The notes below the pieces were generated by a model. That model was not told the origin of the DNA. It saw only the letters and a program-made list of their open reading frames with translations, and searched no databases. The position numbers and the translations under genes were made by a program. A DNA stretch of 64,000 nucleotides from Bacteroidota bacterium (GTDB lineage: Bacteria > Bacteroidota > Bacteroidia > Chitinophagales > Chitinophagaceae), in assembly GCA_023417815.1 (NCBI GenBank), contig JAEZEI010000006.1, forward strand, positions 1 through 64,000. Direction: 5' to 3'. Numbering within the stretch: the first letter of the stretch is position 1; the number at the start of each line of letters is the position of its first letter. Positions 43,587 to 51,950 of this stretch are shown piece by piece.

Positions 43587-44501
43587 ATGCCCCAAATTAT
43601 AATTGATGCACGCAGTGCCGCAGTAAGTGAATACCTCCGGGTAAAAAGGATCCTGCCATTTCGCAAACGCAGGATGGTAGGACCTTTTATTTTCCTGGAC
43701 CATGCCGAACCAGCAGAACAACTTCCTGCAGATCTATCACAACTTGATGTACTTCCACATCCTCACATAGGCTTATCAACAATCAGTTATTTGTTCCAGG
43801 GAGAAATAACTCACCGCGACAGCCTGGGTGTGAAGCAGGTTATAAAACCGGGTGAAGTTAACTGGATGACGGCCGGGAAAGGAATTTCTCATTCAGAGCG
43901 GTTTGAAAATCCTGCATCCCTATCCGGTGGAATGGAAATGATCCAGACATGGGTGGCCCTTCCTGAAAAAGATGAAGAGGCAGATCCTTCTTTCATTAAT
44001 TATAAACCCGGTCAACTTGTGGAAACAGAAATGGAAGGAACATGGATGCGATTAATAGCAGGAAATGCCTTCGGTATGAAAAGCAGTGTTCGTGTTAATT
44101 CACCTCTTTTCTATATTCATGCTGAAATGATGCCGGGCGCGCGCATGCCTATCCCGAAAGGATATGCTGAACGCGGTGTATACATTCTTCATGGGGAGAT
44201 TGAAACCGGCAATGTGTGGTATAAGGCAGGACAAATGCTCGTGTATGGAAAAACCGAAGATGTAATATTGAAAGCGCATTCAAAGTCGACCCTTTTATTA
44301 TTGGGAGGTGAGCCTCTTGGAGAAAGGTTTATCTGGTGGAACTTTGTTTCCTCCCGTAAGGAAAGGATCGAACAGGCCATGGAAGACTGGAAGCAGGGAA
44401 GGATCATTCTCCCGCCTGGTGATGATAAGGAATTCATTCCATTGCCGGAGGATAATTCAAAGCCCGCGGGAAGCAATCCAGCACCTGAACCTTTATCGTA
44501 G
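43587..44501 (+). CDS. Pirin family protein
   Basis: The 304-residue protein is a two-cupin pirin. The metal site of the N-terminal cupin is HPHIGLSTISYLFQGEITHRD with His, His, His and the downstream Glu in HSERFE. Other motifs are GPFIFLDHAEPAE and NWMTAGKGISHSE. Some pirins oxidise quercetin, others regulate metabolism. It follows the 42319 gene by 47 bases and ends at a shared terminator. Confidence 0.93.
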   Translation: MPQIIIDARSAAVSEYLRVKRILPFRKRRMVGPFIFLDHAEPAEQLPADLSQLDVLPHPHIGLSTISYLFQGEITHRDSLGVKQVIKPGEVNWMTAGKGISHSERFENPASLSGGMEMIQTWVALPEKDEEADPSFINYKPGQLVETEMEGTWMRLIAGNAFGMKSSVRVNSPLFYIHAEMMPGARMPIPKGYAERGVYILHGEIETGNVWYKAGQMLVYGKTEDVILKAHSKSTLLLLGGEPLGERFIWWNFVSSRKERIEQAMEDWKQGRIILPPGDDKEFIPLPEDNSKPAGSNPAPEPLS

Positions 44502-44515
44502 AATATTACTCAAAA

Positions 44516-44543
44516 AAAAGGGCTGCCAGTTGGCAGCCCTTTT
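44516..44543. terminator. Bidirectional terminator between pirin and metalloprotease genes
   Basis: A near-perfect 12-base-pair stem (AAAAGGGCTGCC / GGCAGCCCTTTT) with a 4-base loop and A/T flanks lies between the converging genes and fits both strands. Confidence 0.85.
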
Positions 44544-44559
44544 AATATTATCAGTATGA

Positions 44560-47500
44560 TCAGTTAACGATCAGCCTTGTTGTAGCCAGGCGCTTACCTG
44601 AGGCATCGCTGATCTCAAGCATGTAAACGCCCGCAGAAGCATTCTGCATGTTCACATCCATACGATCATAAACCCTCGAAACTGTATAGCGCTTAACGAA
44701 TACGCGTGCTCCTTTAGAGTCGAATACGGTAACAGTATGCGCTGTTGGCGCTGTTGAAGCGCTGAAGTAACGCACCTGGAATTGACCGTTATTCGGATTC
44801 GGGTAAACGAATACGTTAGCAGATGCTGAATCAGAAACATTCACAAGGTTCGACATCCGTGAACATCCTGTGTTCACATCTGTAACAAGAACGGTGTAAT
44901 TACCAAGTTCATCAACTGTTACAGGAAGTGAAGATGCAGTTGCACCAGGAACGAGGTCGCCGTTATGGAACCATTCGTAACTGTAAGTTCCCACAGGGCT
45001 AACAGTGGTGTAAAGGCTTGTAGGTACACCCGGATTGATGCTGGTGTATTCTGCAGCAGCCAATACAACGCCAGGAGCAAGATTAACTGAAAGTGTTGCA
45101 ACGCTTGATGTAAGCACACCGCATGGAACACCTGAAACGATAACCTGGTATTCGTTACCGTTCATTGATGTGTTTACGTTAGAAACAGTGTATGATGATG
45201 AAGTTGCTCCCGGAATATTTACGAAAGCACCGCCATTCATGCTCACCTGCCATTGGTATGTAATGATACCACCCGTAGCTTCAACAGTAAATGTTGCATC
45301 GTCGCCTGAACATGCAGCCACATCCTGAGGCTGAGCTGTGATGGCAACAGGGTTGTTAACGATCAGTGTTGCAGCGTTTGATGCAAGGTTGCTCGTGCAG
45401 GCACCGTTCAATATTACCCTGTAGCGGTTGTTATTCATTGCGAGGGTAACTGCAGGCAATGTAAGCGTTGCAGAAGTTGCACCCGCTATATTGGACCATG
45501 AAGCACCACCGTCTGTGCTTACCTGCCATTGGTAAGTAATTCCTGTACCTGCAGCAGTAACGCTGAAGGACGCAGGGTTTGGCAGGCATACCTCGGTATT
45601 CTGTGGTTGGGCAGAAATGGTCACCGGAACATTTACTGTAAGTGCAACGTTCGAACTTGTTACTCCACCAGGATTACAAGGACCGTTCATTACAACATGA
45701 TACTGGTTACCGCTCATAGAAGCAGTAACTCCTGCCAGGTTCAATGTAGCTGAAGTTGCACCGGCTATATTCGTGAAAGTAGTTCCACCATCGGTGCTAA
45801 CCTGCCATTGGTAGGTAACTCCAGTTCCGGCAGCAGTAACCGCAAATGAAGCGTTAGCTCCTGCACAAACAGTGGAAGCAACCGGCTGTGTGGTTACGCT
45901 TATCGGAGTATTCACTGTTAATGCAACCGCGGTTGATGTAATGCTGGTTGAAGAACAGTTGAATACAAGAACCTGGTAAATGTTCCCGCTCATAGAAGCA
46001 GTAACTGCATTCAGGTTCAGCGTTGCTGAAGTAGCACCTGCAACGTTGTTGAAGGTTGTTCCTCCATCGGTGCTAACCTGCCACTGGTAAGTAACAGTGC
46101 CGGTAGTTACAACGGTGAAGGATGTATTAGCACCCACACAAACTGTTGAAGCAACCGGCTGCGTAGTGATGGCAGCAGCATCTCCAACGGTAAGGGTTGC
46201 AGCATTAGAAGTTACCGGTGACGGACATGCACCTGTAATGATTACATGGTACTGGTTGCCGTTCATGCCGGTAGTAACCGCATTTGCAGTGTATGAAGAC
46301 GAAGTTGCACCACCTATTGGGGTCCATGTAGTTCCGCCATTAGTGCTAACCTCCCACTGGTAAGTAAGACCACCACCGGTAGCAGTAACACTGAAAGTTG
46401 CATTTGAACCTGTACAGGCAGTAGCATTCTGTGGCTGTGCAGTGATCGCCGGCCCGCTGTTAACGGTCAGCAATGCAGCAGATGAAGTAGCAGAACCGCA
46501 GGTTGCTGAAACGATAACCTGGTAAAGGTTTCCATTCATTCCTGCAGTTACACTATTAAGGTTAAGTGTTGGAGAGGTTGCACCAGCAACGTTGGTATAG
46601 GTTGTACCACCATTGGTGCTAACCTGCCACTGATAGGTAACCGTTCCCGATGCAACAACCGAGAATGATGCATTACCACCTGCACAAAGTGTTTGGGCAG
46701 CGGGCTGGGTAGTTATTGATGGAGGTGTGCCGGGAGTAACGGTAAAGGTTACTGTAGCATTTTGTGTGATTGCGCCGGCAACACCTGTTACAGTTACATT
46801 ATAAGAACCCGGAGCCAGTGTATTCACATTGTTCAGGGTTACTGAGGTACTGTTACCCGGGGTAAGCGGGTTAGTACCGAATGTTACGGTTGTTCCTGCC
46901 GGGTTACCAGCAGCGGTCAGGTTTATCGGAGTTGAGAAACCGCCGGTAACTGTTGTACCCAGGGTTACTGAAGCTGTAGCAGGGCCTCCGCAGGCAACAG
47001 ATGCAGGAGTAGTTGCAGAGAAATTGAATCCTGAAGTTGCCGCAGTGATAGTCCAGTTTGCATTCGAGATATCAAAGAAGATATTATCAAGGGCTTCAAC
47101 CTTGATACGTGCCTGGGTAGTTGCAATATTTGGAATAGTTACAGATTCTGAACCGTCATTTGGTGTGCTCGCCAGAACAACTGTTGGATAAGTAAGGCCA
47201 CCATCTGTAGAAAGAAGAATCCTTACATTCGCAACGCTTACAGGGGCAGTATTTGTACCGGCAACGTTCCAGGTTACAGTTTGTGTTGAACTACCAGGGT
47301 AGCTCTCACCACCGTTTGGAACAGTAACTGTGAAAGGAGTGCTTCCTACTACGTTAACTGTTAAGGCTGTGGAAGACTGGCAGCCACCGCCACCGGAAGA
47401 AACCACACCACCGCCACCAGCACGGTTATCCCTTACTGTTAGCCTGAACTTCATTGGGCGTTCTACAGGCGAAAGAATTTCACCTTTTAATCCACCCATA

Positions 47501-49062
47501 GTAGCTGCAGGATTTGCAGGATATCCGGCAAGGATCACAGCGATATCCGGGAATGTTCTTGAACCGGTTGCTTTAGGCACACGGGATTTGAACAGCGGAG
47601 CTGTATTTCCTGCCCCGGCAGTCAGACCAACGTTCCAGCCCTGGCCGGGAAGACCAAGATCCCATTGTTCCCAGCTATATGAAAGTGCATCACCATTAGC
47701 ATCGGTTGCTGAACCTGTCAGGGTGAAAGGTGTGCTCGGAGGGATGCTAAGGTTATTGTTCGGCAGGGGATCGATCACCGGGAGTGTATTTCCTGTTGGG
47801 GATGTTACGCCGCAGGTTGCACCGTTTCCTACCATTACGAAGTTGCTGATCTCATCAAAGCTGATACCATGGAAGTGAGGATCACTGTTAGGCTGGATAT
47901 TCTGAGCTCCGCAGATACCTGCGTACGCCTGGATGGTAGTTCCGCTTCCTGGTTCGTACTTGGTGCTGTTTGGAGAAGATCCGCAACCATTCATTGTGTG
48001 GTTACCGCCATATTGATGTCCCATTTCATGTGCTACATAGTCGATATCATAAGCGTCGCCGGTTGGAAAGGGGCTGCCAGTAATACCACGCGCCTTGCTC
48101 GATCCGCAAGGTGAGTTAAGCTGCGCAAGTCCACCCCCACCGGTACTGAATGTATGACCGATATCGTAGTTGGCAGGACCGATATTAGCATCGATCACTA
48201 CCTGGCTTTCATTGATAAGAACGTTCGCGTTATTATTACCGTTAAATGGATCTGTAGCCGCATTCAGGTATTCGATCACGTTATTATTAGCGATCAAAAC
48301 CATACTTACAGCAACTTCCTTCTCGTATACACCTACTACCCTGTTCACAGTGGTAACAATTGCTGCATGCAGCAAGGCAGGATCCGAACCCGCAGCAACT
48401 CCTGGTGCCTGAGCGTATTCACCTGTACAGGCAACTGCCAGGCGATAAGTACGCATTTCAGTACCACGGCAGCTTGCAGCGGTGAAATTTGAAGGAGGAT
48501 TTCCGGGTGTTGATGGAGCGTCGATTACATCGCAGGTCCAGTTCACAGACTTATGCAGGTCTGTCCGGAAATAGCTGATATAATTCTGGTCATTACCGAT
48601 CGCATATGGATCTATGTAATAAGTACCGTTGATAGTAAGTACCTGGGCATGGAAACCACGGGGAGTTATATCAAAACGGATGGTTGCATAAGGATCATCA
48701 ATCCCCTGGCCCGAGAAAGTGCGGATCTCAGGAAAACGCTGCTGCAATGCAGGCTCCTGGATACTTGCTTCCCAAACGCGGAAAGTGGCAGTAGTGCCAT
48801 CCGGTCTTGGAAGGGAAATGATTGGGGCATTGCTCCTGTTTGCAAGATTTTTTCCATCAGGCAGTGCCATAAGGAAATTCTTCATTGCAGGAACATCCAT
48901 TGAAACGGACCTGTAACTCTGAGGCACAATAACCCTGCTACCCGGGGCAGCATTGAAATTCCTTTCACTTACATCAGTGAAGAAGTTGTTTTGTGCTTGG
49001 AGAGAAATACAGGAACCAATGACGAAAGCGATCGCCAGTAAGATCGAGTAAAATTTTCTCAT
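44560..49062 (-). CDS. Secreted reprolysin-like metalloprotease with Ig-like repeats and T9SS sorting domain
   Basis: The 1500-residue protein has a signal peptide (MRKFYSILLAIAFVIGSC...QAQ), a propeptide-like region to about 200, and a reprolysin-type zinc protease domain with HEMGHQYGGNH at 345-355 (HExxHxxGxxH). A PKD/Fn3-like region follows (about 440-770), then six tandem Ig-like repeats of 91-93 residues (about 778-1327) each with YQWQVS or YQWEVS, a last PKD-like domain, and a C-terminal T9SS sorting domain from about 1413 (NVFVYPNPNNGQFQVRY). It is predicted to be secreted or attached to the surface. It has no visible family promoter motif close upstream. Confidence 0.93.
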   Translation of the reverse strand: MRKFYSILLAIAFVIGSCISLQAQNNFFTDVSERNFNAAPGSRVIVPQSYRSVSMDVPAMKNFLMALPDGKNLANRSNAPIISLPRPDGTTATFRVWEASIQEPALQQRFPEIRTFSGQGIDDPYATIRFDITPRGFHAQVLTINGTYYIDPYAIGNDQNYISYFRTDLHKSVNWTCDVIDAPSTPGNPPSNFTAASCRGTEMRTYRLAVACTGEYAQAPGVAAGSDPALLHAAIVTTVNRVVGVYEKEVAVSMVLIANNNVIEYLNAATDPFNGNNNANVLINESQVVIDANIGPANYDIGHTFSTGGGGLAQLNSPCGSSKARGITGSPFPTGDAYDIDYVAHEMGHQYGGNHTMNGCGSSPNSTKYEPGSGTTIQAYAGICGAQNIQPNSDPHFHGISFDEISNFVMVGNGATCGVTSPTGNTLPVIDPLPNNNLSIPPSTPFTLTGSATDANGDALSYSWEQWDLGLPGQGWNVGLTAGAGNTAPLFKSRVPKATGSRTFPDIAVILAGYPANPAATMGGLKGEILSPVERPMKFRLTVRDNRAGGGGVVSSGGGGCQSSTALTVNVVGSTPFTVTVPNGGESYPGSSTQTVTWNVAGTNTAPVSVANVRILLSTDGGLTYPTVVLASTPNDGSESVTIPNIATTQARIKVEALDNIFFDISNANWTITAATSGFNFSATTPASVACGGPATASVTLGTTVTGGFSTPINLTAAGNPAGTTVTFGTNPLTPGNSTSVTLNNVNTLAPGSYNVTVTGVAGAITQNATVTFTVTPGTPPSITTQPAAQTLCAGGNASFSVVASGTVTYQWQVSTNGGTTYTNVAGATSPTLNLNSVTAGMNGNLYQVIVSATCGSATSSAALLTVNSGPAITAQPQNATACTGSNATFSVTATGGGLTYQWEVSTNGGTTWTPIGGATSSSYTANAVTTGMNGNQYHVIITGACPSPVTSNAATLTVGDAAAITTQPVASTVCVGANTSFTVVTTGTVTYQWQVSTDGGTTFNNVAGATSATLNLNAVTASMSGNIYQVLVFNCSSTSITSTAVALTVNTPISVTTQPVASTVCAGANASFAVTAAGTGVTYQWQVSTDGGTTFTNIAGATSATLNLAGVTASMSGNQYHVVMNGPCNPGGVTSSNVALTVNVPVTISAQPQNTEVCLPNPASFSVTAAGTGITYQWQVSTDGGASWSNIAGATSATLTLPAVTLAMNNNRYRVILNGACTSNLASNAATLIVNNPVAITAQPQDVAACSGDDATFTVEATGGIITYQWQVSMNGGAFVNIPGATSSSYTVSNVNTSMNGNEYQVIVSGVPCGVLTSSVATLSVNLAPGVVLAAAEYTSINPGVPTSLYTTVSPVGTYSYEWFHNGDLVPGATASSLPVTVDELGNYTVLVTDVNTGCSRMSNLVNVSDSASANVFVYPNPNNGQFQVRYFSASTAPTAHTVTVFDSKGARVFVKRYTVSRVYDRMDVNMQNASAGVYMLEISDASGKRLATTRLIVN
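45080..46740 (-). repeat. Six tandem Ig-like domain repeats within the metalloprotease gene
   Basis: The codons for the conserved tryptophan segment recur at about 45245, 45521, 45800, 46076, 46349 and 46622, spacing 273-279 bases. Each unit is about 92 residues, with an ITAQPQ/ITTQPV start, YQW core, GATS turn and MNGNxY pattern. The DNA of neighbouring repeats is similar enough to permit recombination between them. Confidence 0.85.
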
Positions 49063-49187
49063 AATTATATTAGTTAAACGGCCCTAAATTACTATTTACA
49101 TTCCGAAAAAAAGGCCAGAGGCATTAAGTTTTTTGTCAATAGGCCGAGATTGGAGCGAAAACTGCAAATAGGCTATAAAAATACCGG

Positions 49188-50201
49188 ATGGAGGCCAGGC
49201 CATTAATAGAGTTCACCGATTGCGGTTTATATTGCCGCGAGGGTAATTTTTATATCGACCCATGGAAACCTGTCGACAGGGCCATTATCACCCATGCGCA
49301 TAGCGACCATGCCCGCTGGGGCAATAAATTTTATCTCTGTCACAGGGATAGCCTGCCTCTCCTACGGCTTCGCCTGGGAGAAAATCATTACCAGGCCACA
49401 GAATATGGCGAAGAAATACGTATTAATAATATAAAGGTGTCCTTTCACCCTGCCGGGCATATTATCGGCTCGGCCCAGGTAAGGATTGAGAAAAACGGGC
49501 ATGTTTGGGTGATCAGCGGAGATTATAAAACGGAACCAGACGGTATTTCCCCTGCCTTTGAAGCTGTTAAATGCAATGCTTTCGTTACTGAATCCACCTT
49601 CGGCTTGCCGATCTACAACTGGGAACCGCAGGAGCAGATATTCCGGAAGATCAGGGATTGGGCCCTTTCCAATAACCAGGCTGGGCTTACATCAGTGCTT
49701 ATAGCTTACAGTCTTGGCAAGGCACAAAGAATATTAAAACCCCTCGCAGAAACAGGTATTCCCATTTTCGCGCATGGCGCTGTTTATAACGTACACCAGG
49801 CATTGGTGAATGATGGCTGGGAACTTCCTGCCATTGAAAGGGTAACCCCGGAAACCCCGAAGGAAAAACTTAAGGGATGCATCGTTATCGCCCCCTCAGG
49901 AGCGGAAGGTTCTCCCTGGATCAAACGATTTCAACCTTACGCCGTTGGCATTTGCAGTGGCTGGATGCAGGTTCGGGGAAATGTAAGAAGGAAGAATGCT
50001 GATGCTGGATTTATACTTAGTGATCATGCAGACTGGAATGGATTATTGTCTGCAGTAAAAGAAACCGGGGCAACTAAAGTATTTGCCACACATGGTTTCC
50101 AGGCTGCATTCAGCAGGTATCTTAATGAGAACGGAATAGAAGCAGCCGAGGTAAAGACAGCTTTTACCGGGGAGACCGACGAAAAAACAGAAGAGATATG
50201 A
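49188..50201 (+). CDS. Ligase-associated DNA exonuclease (metallo-beta-lactamase fold)
   Basis: The 337-residue enzyme has the beta-lactamase-fold metal motif HAHSDHARW (His36, His38, Asp40, His41 of THAHSDH), then FHPAGHIIGSA and SGDYK, plus a beta-CASP-like region with TESTFG and SDHADW. It belongs to the exonuclease group found next to ATP-dependent ligases in bacterial repair clusters. Its stop overlaps the ligase start by 4 bases (ATGA), so the two are translationally coupled. Confidence 0.9.
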   Translation: MEARPLIEFTDCGLYCREGNFYIDPWKPVDRAIITHAHSDHARWGNKFYLCHRDSLPLLRLRLGENHYQATEYGEEIRINNIKVSFHPAGHIIGSAQVRIEKNGHVWVISGDYKTEPDGISPAFEAVKCNAFVTESTFGLPIYNWEPQEQIFRKIRDWALSNNQAGLTSVLIAYSLGKAQRILKPLAETGIPIFAHGAVYNVHQALVNDGWELPAIERVTPETPKEKLKGCIVIAPSGAEGSPWIKRFQPYAVGICSGWMQVRGNVRRKNADAGFILSDHADWNGLLSAVKETGATKVFATHGFQAAFSRYLNENGIEAAEVKTAFTGETDEKTEEI

Positions 50202-51844
50202 AACAGTTCGCCAACCTGGTACATATTCTCGGTACGAGTACAAAAACCACGGATAAGCTAAATGCACTTAAAGAATATTTCCTCACGGCAGGGGAAAGAG
50301 ATAAAGTGTGGGTGATAGCGCTTTTCTCGGGCAGGAGACCGCGACGTGCAGTGAGTGGTGCCCTGCTATCCCAATGGTGTGTTGAAGAAACGGGGATACC
50401 CGGATGGCTTTTCGGAGAATCTTATCACACCGTTGGCGACCTCGCAGAAACAATTTCCCTTTTGCTTTCACCGGTATATCCTTACCAGGAATCGACAGAA
50501 AGCTTAAGCTTTTATATTGAAAGATTCAGGGAACTTGAAAAAGCTGATGATACAGCGAAGCGTGATTTCGTTGTGAATTCATGGAAAAGTATGAGCCCTC
50601 GGCAAGTGTTCGTCTTCAATAAACTCATCACCGGAAGCTTCCGCATCGGGGTCTCACAAAAGACCATAGTTAATGCGATCGCCGCCACCACCGAGTTGTC
50701 TGCCTCAGAGATCGCTCACCGGATAAGTGGAAAATGGGATCCTTCAACCATTAGCTATAATGAATTACTGAGCAAGGAAGGATTGAGCGCTGATCATAGC
50801 AAGCCCTACCCTTTCTACCTTGCTTACGCTGTGGAAGAGAATGTTGACGTATTGGGTGATCCATCCGAATGGCAGGCCGAATGGAAATGGGATGGAATTC
50901 GCGGACAATTAATAAAAAGAAACAATGAGTTGTTTACCTGGAGCCGCGGAGAGGAACTGATCTCGGAAAAATTCCCGGAATACATGGTCCTTGCAGATAA
51001 ACTGCCGGATGGTATAGCCCTCGATGGCGAAATAATTGGAATTATGGCAGAAGGAAATGCAGGTTTCAAACCGCTACCCTTCTCAATGCTTCAAACCCGT
51101 ATCGGCAGAAAGAACATCACGAAAAAACATTTGCAGGAAGTGCCGGCAGGATTCATCGCCTATGATCTTCTTGAATATGATCATGAAGATATCAGGGAAT
51201 GGCCGCTGATTAAAAGAAGAGAATTGCTGAAGAAAGTGATAAATAACCTGGGAAGCAAGGTTATCCATGTTTCTCCTGAGATCGAATTTGAAAACTGGGA
51301 CCACCTTGCGCAGATCCGCAGATTATCAAGGGAAAAAGGAAGTGAAGGTATTATGATCAAGAAGAAGGACTCGGTATACAGGTCCGGGCGCAGAAGAGGA
51401 GACTGGTGGAAATGGAAGATAGATCCACTTACCATTGATGCAGTAATGATCTATGCGCAGAAAGGATCAGGAAGGCGGAGTAATTTATTCACTGACTATA
51501 CATTCGCGGTTCGGGATGGAGATAATCTCGTGGCATTTACAAAGGCCTATAGCGGGCTCACCGATAAAGAATTTGCGCAGGTTGATGCATTTGTAAAAAG
51601 AAATTCCCTTGAAAAATTTGGCCCGGTAAGAACGGTAAAACCTGAACTGGTGTTTGAGATCGCTTTTGAAGGAATTGCGGCAAGCAACAGGCATAAATCA
51701 GGAGTGGCATTAAGATTCCCCAGGATGAGCAGGTGGAGAAAAGACAAACCGGTTTCAGAGATCAATACGCTGGAAGATCTGAAGGCAATTCTTGAAAATT
51801 ACAACAATCAATACGATCCCACTAATGAAAAGAAACGGGAATGA
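50198..51844 (+). CDS. ATP-dependent DNA ligase
   Basis: The 548-residue ligase has the nucleotidyltransferase motif I EWKWDGIR with AMP-acceptor Lys230, motif III FTWSRGEE, motif IIIa LDGEIIG, motif IV EGIMIKKKDS and motif V WWKWKID, followed by an OB-fold region. An N-terminal helical DNA-binding domain (about 1-190) is present, as in the ligase-associated repair family. NAD-dependent LigA is the usual replicative ligase and is not in this window. It overlaps the exonuclease and precedes the helicase by 106 bases. Confidence 0.93.
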   Translation: MKQFANLVHILGTSTKTTDKLNALKEYFLTAGERDKVWVIALFSGRRPRRAVSGALLSQWCVEETGIPGWLFGESYHTVGDLAETISLLLSPVYPYQESTESLSFYIERFRELEKADDTAKRDFVVNSWKSMSPRQVFVFNKLITGSFRIGVSQKTIVNAIAATTELSASEIAHRISGKWDPSTISYNELLSKEGLSADHSKPYPFYLAYAVEENVDVLGDPSEWQAEWKWDGIRGQLIKRNNELFTWSRGEELISEKFPEYMVLADKLPDGIALDGEIIGIMAEGNAGFKPLPFSMLQTRIGRKNITKKHLQEVPAGFIAYDLLEYDHEDIREWPLIKRRELLKKVINNLGSKVIHVSPEIEFENWDHLAQIRRLSREKGSEGIMIKKKDSVYRSGRRRGDWWKWKIDPLTIDAVMIYAQKGSGRRSNLFTDYTFAVRDGDNLVAFTKAYSGLTDKEFAQVDAFVKRNSLEKFGPVRTVKPELVFEIAFEGIAASNRHKSGVALRFPRMSRWRKDKPVSEINTLEDLKAILENYNNQYDPTNEKKRE

Positions 51845-51950
51845 AGGTACAATAAGGGGCAACTGTTACAATATGTTTTAAATTATGATTGTGGGTAGAG
51901 GAATGAACCTAATTTCAATTTTTTTTTAAGGATAATCGCCGCACCGGACA

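Noticed and set aside
45080..46740. CRISPR array or satellite DNA
   Set aside because: The period (about 275 bases) is in frame with Ig-like protein domains and the copies are diverged, so it is coding repetition.
47330..47878. Long antisense open frame within the metalloprotease gene
   Set aside because: The opposite strand carries a clear protease with domain motifs; the antisense frame is low-complexity and has no family features.
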